Source: Clostridia bacterium (lineage in GTDB: Bacteria; Bacillota; Clostridia; Oscillospirales; Butyricicoccaceae). From it: 46,132 nucleotides of DNA. The notes under the pieces are model-generated. The model did no database searches, was not told the DNA's origin, and saw only the letters and a program-made list of their open reading frames with translations. Positions 39,936 to 46,132 of the stretch are shown here, in pieces (positions within the stretch are counted from its first letter, which is position 1; the number at the start of each line of letters is the position of its first letter). Both the position numbers and the translations under genes were made by a program. The DNA lies in contig JAFSZV010000068.1 of the NCBI GenBank assembly GCA_017455565.1, forward strand, positions 1-46,132, in the 5' to 3' direction.

Positions 39936-40816
39936 TGGAAGAACGTTTGGAAGGGATCGTCCTGAAGGGAGTGGGCGGCAATTACGACGTGGCCTGCGGA
40001 AACGAGATTCTGCGCTGCCGCGCCGGCGGCAAGGTGCGACGGGAAACGGGCCCTCTGGCCTGCGGCGACCGGGTCACGGTCAAACGCAGCGGGGAAGAGG
40101 GCTATATTCTGGAGCGCCATCCCCGCCGCAACGCCCTGATCCGCCCCGCTATCGCCAACATTGATCAACTTGTAATCCTGGCGTCCGAGGCGCCGCCCGT
40201 TACCGATCCTTATCTCATCGACAAGGTAACAGTCATCGCTCTTTATCAGGGGATAGAACCCGTGGTTGTACTCAATAAATCCGATCTTGACGCCAGTAAG
40301 GGCCTGTTCCATGCTTATACGCTGGCCGGCTTTCCGGTGGTGCGCGCCAGCGCCGTCACCGGCGAGGGCATTGACGAGCTGCGCGGGCTTTTGGGCGGCA
40401 AGGTGTCGGCTTTTACAGGCAATTCCGCCATTGGGAAATCCAGCCTGCTGAACCGGCTCGACGGTCGATTCGCCCTTCGGGTGGGGGGCATGAGCGAAAA
40501 GATCAGCCGCGGGCGTCACACCACCCGCCATGTGGAGCTGCTGCGTCTGGAAAACGGCGGCTTTGTGGCCGACACCCCAGGCTTTTCCACCTTTGACGCA
40601 ATTCGGATGGAGAGGCTCACCGCCGACACGCTTCAGCATTATTTTCCCGAGATCGACCGCCTGTTCGGACAATGCCGCTTTTCCGATTGCCGCCACAGCA
40701 AAGAGCCCGGCTGCGCCGTGCGCGAGGCTGTGGCGCGGGGCGAGATCGCCAAAAGCCGCCACGAAAGCTACTGCGCCCTGCTGGAAGAGGTCTCGAAACA
40801 AAAGCTTTGGGAGTGA
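39935..40816 (+). CDS. rsgA: Ribosome small-subunit maturation GTPase RsgA
   Basis: A circularly permuted GTPase that helps late 30S assembly. The 293-residue protein has an N-terminal OB fold (EGIVLKGVGGNYDVAC...). G motifs appear in permuted order: G4 VVLNKSD, G5 near VVRASAVTGEG, G1 FTGNSAIGKSSLLNRL and G3 VADTPGFSTF. The C-terminal zinc knuckle is GQCRFSDCRHSKEPGCAV. ATG 39935 shares a base with the prkC stop. In Bacillus the order continues rpe-thiN-spoVM; here rpe is missing and a 22-codon frame follows. Confidence 0.97.
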   Translation: MEERLEGIVLKGVGGNYDVACGNEILRCRAGGKVRRETGPLACGDRVTVKRSGEEGYILERHPRRNALIRPAIANIDQLVILASEAPPVTDPYLIDKVTVIALYQGIEPVVVLNKSDLDASKGLFHAYTLAGFPVVRASAVTGEGIDELRGLLGGKVSAFTGNSAIGKSSLLNRLDGRFALRVGGMSEKISRGRHTTRHVELLRLENGGFVADTPGFSTFDAIRMERLTADTLQHYFPEIDRLFGQCRFSDCRHSKEPGCAVREAVARGEIAKSRHESYCALLEEVSKQKLWE

Positions 40817-40817
40817 G

Positions 40818-40872
40818 CCGCACCACCCGCCCTCCCGGCGCATAGGATGCTGCGGGAGGGATGATTGTGCGG
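40818..40872 (+). promoter_or_regulatory. Two-helix RNA element sequestering the ribosome site and start codon of the small gene
   Basis: Inner helix: CCCTCCCG (40830-40837) with CGGGAGGG (40853-40860), capped by GCAT/ATGC. Its 3' arm is the ribosome-binding site. Outer helix: CCGCAC (40818-40823) with GTGCGG (40867-40872), which contains the GTG start codon. Right after the rsgA stop, so it could also act as an mRNA end or processing hairpin, but no T-run follows. Confidence 0.6.
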
Positions 40873-40935
40873 ATCTATGTCTGGAATCCGAAAAAGCGCG
40901 TGAAAGATCTCTTTCGCCGTCTTCACCTGAAATAA
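40867..40935 (+). CDS. 22-residue amphipathic peptide, candidate SpoVM
   Basis: A short frame from GTG 40867 (6 bases after GGGAGGG), or ATG 40861, to TAA 40935. It reads MRIYVWNPKKRVKDLFRRLHLK. The layout mirrors SpoVM, the tiny peptide that marks the curved forespore membrane for coat assembly: a hydrophobic N-terminal stretch, a Pro-Lys break (Pro8-Lys9; Pro9-Lys10 in B. subtilis), then a basic amphipathic helix with hydrophobic residues at 12, 15, 16 and 19. Position downstream of prpC-prkC-rsgA is where spoVM lies in Firmicutes. A terminator follows at once. It lacks the FLGG segment of the Bacillus peptide, so the assignment is inference. It could be a chance frame, though the ribosome site argues against this. 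Confidence 0.5.
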   Translation: MRIYVWNPKKRVKDLFRRLHLK

Positions 40936-40961
40936 ACAGCCGGATCCTTTTTGACGGGCAA

Positions 40962-40994
40962 GCTGCAAAGCTCTTTGGCTTTGCAGCGTTTTTT
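40962..40994 (+). terminator. Terminator after the small peptide gene
   Basis: GCTGCAAAGC (40962-40971) pairs perfectly with GCTTTGCAGC (40978-40987), followed by GTTTTTT. It ends the long run starting at cdaA or yicC. Confidence 0.92.
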
Positions 40995-41084
40995 GTGGAA
41001 AACGCAAAAAAGAAGGCTTCCGTTCTATTTGCGGCCTTCTCCGCATATGCTGAAATGACCAATCAGGGAAGGAGCGACCGGAAA

Positions 41085-42572
41085 ATGGAGCTTTTGCAAA
41101 ACGAATATGAACGATACGCCCTGCTGCTGCAGACCGAGCAGGGACGAGAAGAGACCGGAGCCGTGATCGTGCCGGACACCCAGCCCGACGTTTACGGCGT
41201 GCTTACGGTCAACGCCGTTTGCCAGATCAAGCAAAAAACGGTGAAACAAGACGCCGTGGTGCTGGAGGGCGTGATCGAGGCCGAGGCCCTTTGTGTCACC
41301 GAAGAAGAGGGCCGCTGCTCCTTTGTCCGCGGAAGCCTGCCCTTTTCACAGGAATATGCTTTACCGGGCTGCGGTGAGGGCGCCGTTGCCGAAACAGAGC
41401 TTTCGGTGATCCGCGCCGAGGCGCAGCTCCGAAACCCCCGCAAGCTGCAGTTTCAGGTCCAGACCGGAGCTGCCATCCGCCTGTATCAGCGCCGGCCGCT
41501 GCAGATCACGGAAAGCGTCGGCGCACAGCCAGAGGAGGGGGCGGAGATTCTCACTGAGACCGAGGAACTAACGGTGCTCTGCTGTGTGGCGGAAAAAAAG
41601 CTGGTGGCCGCCGATGAGGTTCGTTTGGAACGGGCCGGCCATCTTTTGCGCTGTGAAACAGCGTGGCAGCAGGAGGAGCTTCGGGTGCTGGCCAACAAGG
41701 TGATGCTGCGGGGCGAGCTTAGTCTGCACGCTGTGTTTCTCGAGGAAGACGGGACCTTTTCTCAGGAGATCCGGATCCCTTATTCTCAGGTGCTGGAGTG
41801 CGACGGCGTCCAGCCGGGCGACGAGGCTGAAGTCTCTTATCAGACCCTTCAGCTCCAAACGGGGATCCTGGAGGGGGAGATCCCGATCCTGTCCTGCAGT
41901 GTGACGGGAAACGCGCGAGTTGAGGTGAGTCGCCGTTTGCGGATAAACGTGGTGCGCGACGTATACAGCACCCGCTGGGAGACCGCCAGCACCGTGGAAA
42001 CGGTAAGCTGTCCCGTTTACTGTCGGATCGAGCGGGAGGTCCCCGTCAGCGAAGACTTTTCGGCCGACGAGTCCGCCGCCCGCGTGGAGGACTGCGTGTG
42101 GCAGGCAAGGGGCGCCGTGCAAGAGGGCGGAAGGCTTTGCGGCGTTTACTATTTCCGCATCCTTTACCGTTGCGCAAAAGGGCGGCTGCACGTCTGCGAG
42201 CGGACGGTGCGGATAGCGGCGGAGGAGCCGGCAGACGCCGCGGATTTGTTCTGTCGGGCCGGGTTGCGACGGCTTTCCGTCACCGTGGCGGACGACGGGC
42301 AGATTTGCCTGCGCTTTACTGCCGTTTTGCAGGCCGTGGGCGCCAGAGAGCAGAATTGCCGCCAGATCAGCGCCTGCGCTATCGACAGGGAAAAGCCCCG
42401 TTCGCTTCCCGCGCCCGGGACGCTGGTGCTGCGCTCGGCCGCCGAGGGCGAAACGGTCTGGAGCATCGCCAGAAGCTGCGGCGCCCGGGTTGAAGAGATT
42501 CTTTCGGCCAACAAGCTGCAAAGCGCCGGACTCACCCCCGGCAAGCTCATCATGATCCCCTTTACGCGATAA
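41085..42572 (+). CDS. SPOCS (DUF3794) and LysM domain spore protein
   Basis: A 495-residue protein. The first 110 residues (YALLLQTEQGREETGAVIVPDTQPDVYGVLTVNAVCQIKQKTVKQDAVVLEGVIEAEALCV) and two later segments (about 150-260 and 290-400) are DUF3794/SPOCS beta domains, found in clostridial spore coat and SipL/SpoVID-like proteins. The C-terminus is a LysM domain (about 452-494, GETVWSIARSCGARVEEILSANKLQSAGLTPGKLIMIPF), expected to bind peptidoglycan or another coat protein. SipL in Clostridioides has the same order and binds SpoIVA, which works with SpoVM. GGAAGGAG lies 10 bases before ATG 41085; an in-frame ATG at 41055 is the alternative start. Confidence 0.85.
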   Translation: MELLQNEYERYALLLQTEQGREETGAVIVPDTQPDVYGVLTVNAVCQIKQKTVKQDAVVLEGVIEAEALCVTEEEGRCSFVRGSLPFSQEYALPGCGEGAVAETELSVIRAEAQLRNPRKLQFQVQTGAAIRLYQRRPLQITESVGAQPEEGAEILTETEELTVLCCVAEKKLVAADEVRLERAGHLLRCETAWQQEELRVLANKVMLRGELSLHAVFLEEDGTFSQEIRIPYSQVLECDGVQPGDEAEVSYQTLQLQTGILEGEIPILSCSVTGNARVEVSRRLRINVVRDVYSTRWETASTVETVSCPVYCRIEREVPVSEDFSADESAARVEDCVWQARGAVQEGGRLCGVYYFRILYRCAKGRLHVCERTVRIAAEEPADAADLFCRAGLRRLSVTVADDGQICLRFTAVLQAVGAREQNCRQISACAIDREKPRSLPAPGTLVLRSAAEGETVWSIARSCGARVEEILSANKLQSAGLTPGKLIMIPFTR

Positions 42573-42588
42573 CAAAACAGCCTGCGGG

Positions 42589-42616
42589 CGGAGCGCAAAC
42601 GCGCTCCGTCTTTTTT
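42589..42616 (+). terminator. Terminator after the SPOCS/LysM gene
   Basis: CGGAGCGC (42589-42596) pairs with GCGCTCCG (42601-42608) around AAAC, followed by TC and six T. Confidence 0.92.
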
Positions 42617-42635
42617 GCGTAAAAAGTTTTCCCTG

Positions 42636-42678
42636 TGTGACCGGGTCACTGTTATTTTTCCGAAAAATGGGGTATCAT
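42636..42678 (+). promoter_or_regulatory. Rhodanese/CoA-disulfide reductase promoter with Crp/Fnr-type operator
   Basis: The palindrome TGTGACCGGGTCACT spans 42636-42650, with a perfect 13-base core. The -10 box TATCAT is at 42673-42678. The operator centre (42643) lies 35 bases from the last -10 base. The -35 position (42650-42655, TGTTAT) is poor, as in activator-dependent promoters. It is the twin of the ftr-trxA site. Confidence 0.72.
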
Positions 42679-42730
42679 GAAACAGAACAGGAAACAAAGC
42701 CGCTTTCACGGCGGGAAAGGAAGAGATAAC

Positions 42731-43051
42731 ATGGGATTTTGGGATTTTTTTCAAAAGCGGGACATCAATGTGGGCGTCGAGGAGTATCGCGCCGCGGAAC
42801 ACGCCGTTTTGCTGGACGTACGTGAACGCGACGAATATGCGCAGGGCCACATTCCGGAAAGCCGCAATCTGCCGCTTTCGGCCATTGCGCAGGCACCTTC
42901 TTTGGCAAAGGACAAGGCGGCGCCCGTCTTTGTCTATTGCCTCAGCGGCGGCAGGAGCAGCGCGGCGGCCGCCGCGCTGCGGCGCATGGGATATACCGAT
43001 GTGCATGACATCGGCGGGATCAGCGCATGGCGCGGGGAGGTGGAACGATGA
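42731..43051 (+). CDS. Rhodanese-like sulfurtransferase
   Basis: A 106-residue single-domain rhodanese that carries sulfane sulfur as a cysteine persulfide. VLLDVRERDEYAQGHIPESRNLPL is the family signature, and the active-site loop is C70-LSGGRS. HDIGGISAWRGEVE closes the domain. The N-terminus (MGFWDFFQKRDINVGVEEYRA) has a short amphipathic helix. ATG 42731 has AAAGGAAG before it; the frame is open upstream into the promoter. It overlaps the CoA-disulfide reductase gene by four bases. Confidence 0.93.
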   Translation: MGFWDFFQKRDINVGVEEYRAAEHAVLLDVRERDEYAQGHIPESRNLPLSAIAQAPSLAKDKAAPVFVYCLSGGRSSAAAAALRRMGYTDVHDIGGISAWRGEVER

Positions 43052-44742
43052 AGGTCGTAATTGTCGGCGGCGTGGCAGGAGGTGCCACGGCCGCGGCCCG
43101 TATCCGCAGGCTGGATGAAGCGGCTGAGATCGTGATTTTTGAGCGTTCTGGCTATATTTCCTATGCCAACTGCGGCCTGCCGTATTATATCGGCGGCGTC
43201 ATCACCGACCCCGAGGAGCTGACGCTCCAGACCCCCGAGAGCTTTTTTGCCCGCTTCCGCATCCGGGCGATGGTGCGGCACGAGGTCCTGTCCATCCATC
43301 CCGCGGAAAAGACCGTTACCGTCCGGGATCTGGAGAGCGGCAGGGTCTTTGACGAGGGCTATGACAAGCTGATTCTCGCGCCGGGCGCAAGGCCGGTGCG
43401 GCCCGATCTGCCCGGCGCCGGCGGCGAGCGGATATTCACCCTTCGCACGGTAGAGGATACCTTCCGCATCCGCCGCTTTCTCGAGGAGCAAAAGCCCTGC
43501 TCTGCGGCCATCGTTGGCGGGGGCTTTATCGGCCTGGAAATGGCCGGGGAGCTGAGGGAAAAGGGATTGGAGGTCACGGTGATCCAGCGCCCGGCGCAGG
43601 TGCTCAACACCCTGGACGCCGACATGGCGGCCTTTGTCCACACGGGCCTGCGGGAGCACGGCGTGCGCCTGCTGCCGGGGCGGACGGTCACGGGCTTTTC
43701 CCATGAGGCAGAGGGCGTGAAAGTGCTGCTGAAGGACGAGCCCGCGCTGGCAGCCGACTTGGTGATTTTGGCCATCGGCGTTTCCCCCGACAGCGGGCTT
43801 GCAAAGGCCGCGGGGCTGGCGCTGGGGGAAAAGGACAGCATCGTGGTCAACCGGCGGATGCAGACCTCCCATCCCGATATTTACGCCGTGGGCGACGCGG
43901 TGCAGATCCGCCATTCGGTGAGCGGCAAGCCGGCGCTGATCTCGCTGGCGGGGCCGGCTAACAAACAGGGACGCGTCGCGGCGGACAATATCTGCGGCCT
44001 TGACAGCGTCTACGACGGCGCGCAGGGCTCCACGGTCATCAAGCTGTTTGACCTGACGGCGGCCTCCACCGGGCTCAATGAAAAGACCGCCCGCGCCGCG
44101 GGCATCCCTTACGATAAGATCTATCTTTCTCCCGCGCACCACGCGGGCTATTACCCCGGCGCAAAGGTGATGACGGTCAAGGTGCTGTTTGAGGCACCGG
44201 GTGGGCGCCTGCTGGGGGCTCAGATCGTGGGCGCCGACGGCGTGGATAAGCGCATCGACGTGCTGGCCGCCGCCATCCATGCAGGCATGACGGCGCCTGA
44301 ACTGGCCGAACTGGATTTGGCCTACGCGCCGCCCTATTCCTCGGCAAAGGATCCGGTGAATATGGCGGGCTATCTGGCGGAAAACGTGATCTCCGGCAGG
44401 CTCAAGCAGTTTTTCTGGCACGACGTGGCCGGCCTGCCCCGGGACGGCAGCGTGATTTTGCTGGATGTGCGCACCGACGGCGAATACCGCCGGGGTCATA
44501 TCGAGGGCTTCCGCCACATTCCTGTGGACGACCTGCGGGAGCGGCTGGATGAGTTGGAGCGGGGAAAACCGATCTATGTCATGTGCCAGAGCGGCCTGCG
44601 GAGCTACATCGCCTGCCGCATTTTGGCGCAAAAGGGTTTTGACTGCCGCAATCTGGCGGGGGGCTACCGCTTCTGGCAGACGGTAATATCCGACCGCGCC
44701 GCAGCGGATGCGGCATTCCCCTGCGGGATGGAAAAGAACTGA
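43048..44742 (+). CDS. CoA-disulfide reductase / polysulfide reductase with C-terminal rhodanese domain
   Basis: A 564-residue flavoprotein of the CoADR-RHD (NADH-dependent persulfide or polysulfide reductase) type. The FAD site VVIVGGVAGGATAAARIRRL, redox Cys42 in SYANCGLPYYIGG, and NAD site AAIVGGGFIGLEMAGELREKGLEV are complete. So are the second FAD motif DIYAVGDAVQI and the dimerisation domain. A rhodanese domain follows (about 470-560) with active Cys513 (MCQSGLRS). Such enzymes reduce CoA disulfide, CoA persulfide or polysulfide, with the rhodanese domain delivering sulfur to the flavin site. The start at 43048 has GGGGAGG before it and overlaps the rhodanese gene. Confidence 0.94.
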   Translation: MKVVIVGGVAGGATAAARIRRLDEAAEIVIFERSGYISYANCGLPYYIGGVITDPEELTLQTPESFFARFRIRAMVRHEVLSIHPAEKTVTVRDLESGRVFDEGYDKLILAPGARPVRPDLPGAGGERIFTLRTVEDTFRIRRFLEEQKPCSAAIVGGGFIGLEMAGELREKGLEVTVIQRPAQVLNTLDADMAAFVHTGLREHGVRLLPGRTVTGFSHEAEGVKVLLKDEPALAADLVILAIGVSPDSGLAKAAGLALGEKDSIVVNRRMQTSHPDIYAVGDAVQIRHSVSGKPALISLAGPANKQGRVAADNICGLDSVYDGAQGSTVIKLFDLTAASTGLNEKTARAAGIPYDKIYLSPAHHAGYYPGAKVMTVKVLFEAPGGRLLGAQIVGADGVDKRIDVLAAAIHAGMTAPELAELDLAYAPPYSSAKDPVNMAGYLAENVISGRLKQFFWHDVAGLPRDGSVILLDVRTDGEYRRGHIEGFRHIPVDDLRERLDELERGKPIYVMCQSGLRSYIACRILAQKGFDCRNLAGGYRFWQTVISDRAAADAAFPCGMEKN

Positions 44743-44786
44743 GACAACACCGAAGAAAAGACAGGCTCCTTTGTAACAAACAGCAA

Positions 44787-44833
44787 AAAACCTCCGATGC
44801 GGTGCGGAACAGACGCGCCAAATCGGAGGTTTT
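44787..44833. terminator. Terminator after the CoA-disulfide reductase gene
   Basis: AAAACCTCCGAT (44787-44798) pairs with ATCGGAGGTTTT (44822-44833), 12 bases perfect, around a 23-base loop. A- and T-runs on either side allow function on both strands, so it may also end the convergent protease gene. Confidence 0.88.
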
Positions 44834-44884
44834 ATCGGAAGAAATCAAAGGGATTGCGGCATGAAAGGGACCGCCGCGGCTTTC

Positions 44885-45760
44885 TCAGCCCGCGTCTTCC
44901 GTCTGCTGCAAAGACCTTAATTTACGCCATTTTATCAAAATGGCAAGGATAAACGGCAGCATGGCGATCAGCGGAAGGATCAAAGACCCGAGAACAATTT
45001 CAAAGCTGGAAAGCGATTCTCCGCCGTTCTGCGTCAACGCTTTCGGCAATAACAGGTCGGTGCAGACGGCGGGAACATCCATCATGGCGTGGAGGATCAC
45101 CACCGTCCACATGCTTTTGGATTGTACATAGACAAGCGCCAGATAGATCCCGATAATCGAGGCATAAAGAATTCGCGCCACAATCGGTAAAACCGATTCC
45201 AGATTCCATTCCGTCACGTCGCGCAGGCGCGTCAAATGCAGTACGCCAAACAACAGCGACGACCAGAGGATCGATTTTTTCACGCCGGAGAGCGTGTCGC
45301 CAAAATACCTTTTCATATTGTTATATGTGAATCCGCGCATAGTCACTTCTTCCATCCATCCGATGGCAAGCGGAGCGAGCACACACAGCACCACCTCCCA
45401 AAAGTCGGGAGTTTGCGCGTACGCCATATTGGCTAAGAACGTGTCGGCAAACTGAAAGACTGCAAAAAGGACGCCCACAAAACCGATCCACAGTCCTTTT
45501 GCAACCGGCTTTACGGCATAGTCCGCTTTGTGCAGAATACCGATTTTTCGCATTACGGCAAGGATTCCGAACGTGCATATCATCCCGGAAGCGGTGCGGA
45601 TCCACTGATCTGCCGCCGAATCGTTTTCTGCGATGCGGCCGGCAAAGATGCTGTGCAGCAAGGCGGGAATGCAGACAACTGTTATCAACACAAATATCAC
45701 GGTGAAAAGAATGGTAAATACAATATGATCCGTTTTGATTCTTTTTTTAAGAAACGCCAT
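44885..45760 (-). CDS. CPBP family intramembrane metalloprotease
   Basis: A 291-residue multi-pass membrane protein with about eight hydrophobic segments. The CPBP (CaaX protease/bacteriocin-processing) motifs are present: E137-E138-xxx-R142 (WMEEVTMRGFTYN), FGVLH with His175, and VILHAMMDVP near residue 227. Members process prenylated or peptide substrates or give bacteriocin self-immunity; no such substrate gene is seen here. The start at 45760 has GGAGG before it and is preferred to an ATG 17 codons upstream. A near-consensus promoter lies 108 bases upstream. Confidence 0.88.
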   Translation of the reverse strand: MAFLKKRIKTDHIVFTILFTVIFVLITVVCIPALLHSIFAGRIAENDSAADQWIRTASGMICTFGILAVMRKIGILHKADYAVKPVAKGLWIGFVGVLFAVFQFADTFLANMAYAQTPDFWEVVLCVLAPLAIGWMEEVTMRGFTYNNMKRYFGDTLSGVKKSILWSSLLFGVLHLTRLRDVTEWNLESVLPIVARILYASIIGIYLALVYVQSKSMWTVVILHAMMDVPAVCTDLLLPKALTQNGGESLSSFEIVLGSLILPLIAMLPFILAILIKWRKLRSLQQTEDAG

Positions 45761-45867
45761 GCGGTTGTCCTCCAAAGAAAAAAGAATAGATAAGCAGAAC
45801 GAGGATTCCATGCTGAAATGCGCCGCGGCGTTTATTTGACAGCGGCACGTCTGCTTTGTTCCTCGAT

Positions 45868-45896
45868 ACTATACCACGCATAACACTATGTGTCAA
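45868..45896 (-). promoter_or_regulatory. Promoter of the CPBP protease gene
   Basis: Minus-strand TTGACA (45896-45891), 17-base spacer, TATAGT (45873-45868): one of the closest matches to the sigma-A consensus in the window. The spacer contains a short dyad (CATA...TATG at 45879-45890) that could be an operator. Confidence 0.8.
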
Positions 45897-45953
45897 TATG
45901 TATTTATCAAAAAAGATTTTTTCAAAACGCTTCGGCTTTTCTTTTCCGCTTCG

Positions 45954-45982
45954 TTGACTTTTGCCGCGGGAAAGGGTATCAT
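45954..45982 (+). promoter_or_regulatory. Rightward promoter leading out of the window
   Basis: TTGACT (45954-45959), 17-base spacer, TATCAT (45977-45982). It points to a gene starting near or beyond the right edge. Confidence 0.65.
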
Positions 45983-46132
45983 ATTCTGGAAAAGAAAGCC
46001 TGCAAATAAAAAGTCAAGCCCCAAACAGGACATGACCGGAAGAAAATTTGTAGGCAGCAGGTAGGAAAAAAGAACAACACAAAAAAGCCACCGCAGAACG
46101 CTGGCCTGAGAAGTGAGAGGGAGATGGCGTCA
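45983..46132 (+). other. Leader region of an unseen rightward gene
   Basis: No convincing gene is visible in the last 150 bases. A 10-codon frame starts at ATG 46032 but has only a weak ribosome site. GAGAGGGAG abuts an ATG at 46124, three codons before the end, which may be the next gene's start. With 45761-45982 this makes the only gap over 300 bases in the window; it holds two divergent promoters. Confidence 0.4.

Noticed and set aside
40065..40078. A further match to the GACCGGGTCAC operator core
   Set aside because: It lies inside rsgA, encodes the conserved GDRVT strand of the OB fold, and has no promoter beside it.
46032..46064. 10-codon frame as a leader peptide
   Set aside because: Weak ribosome site, no codon run suggesting attenuation, and the downstream gene is outside the window.
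1..46132. CRISPR array, prophage, insertion sequence, rRNA or tRNA genes
   Set aside because: I looked for regularly spaced repeats, transposase or integrase motifs and rRNA/tRNA signatures and found none.

Overview
The window reads as a piece of chromosome from a GC-rich, anaerobic, endospore-forming member of the Clostridia, most likely an Oscillospiraceae/Ruminococcaceae-like gut bacterium. The grounds are Spo0A, a SPOCS/LysM spore protein, RemA, PrpC/PrkC, CdaA/CdaR, strong GGAGG ribosome sites, and the clostridial gene order yicC-remA-gmk-rpoZ-priA-def-fmt-rsmB-rlmN-prpC-prkC-rsgA. I see no phage, insertion sequence, CRISPR array, rRNA or tRNA. Family names come from reading the translated sequence; no search was run.

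Layout. 1-6559 (minus strand): a tightly coupled run from a 23S rRNA methyltransferase through ecfA1-ecfA2-ecfT, truA, a DUF5711 protein and cvpA to a Clp ATPase cut by the window edge. 6783-7448: deoC with its own promoter and terminator. 7684-15522: a citrate locus, citD-citE-citF-citX-citG, then a divergent aconitase and a eukaryote-type NADP isocitrate dehydrogenase. 15597-18555 (minus): a small membrane protein, thioredoxin, a ferredoxin:thioredoxin-reductase-like protein, a Crp/Fnr regulator and a cysteine-rich membrane protein. 18845-23971 (plus): spo0A, carD, an acetyltransferase, a nucleotidyltransferase-like protein, ispD-ispF, and a DUF3343/cysteine desulfurase pair. 24065-40816: c-di-AMP synthesis followed by the long conserved housekeeping run ending in prpC-prkC-rsgA. 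40867-42572: a tiny amphipathic peptide gene at the usual place of spoVM, and a SPOCS/LysM spore protein. 42731-44742: rhodanese and CoA-disulfide-reductase-rhodanese. 44885-45760 (minus): a CPBP protease.

How parts fit together. The citrate locus makes the citrate lyase subunits and their prosthetic-group enzymes, plus the two enzymes linking citrate to 2-oxoglutarate. It has no citrate synthase, no citrate carrier and no citC ligase, so the direction of flux is open. The most striking observation is regulatory. Two promoters 25.7 kb apart, one in front of the ftr-trx pair and one in front of the rhodanese/CoA-disulfide reductase pair, carry almost the same 15-bp palindrome (TGTGACCGGGTCRCW). 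In both, it sits the same distance from the -10 box, as expected for class II Crp/Fnr activation. A cysteine-rich Crp/Fnr gene lies directly upstream of ftr. I infer a small thiol/sulfane-sulfur regulon. A second notable item is the 22-codon gene after rsgA, whose ribosome site and start codon are both locked in a hairpin.
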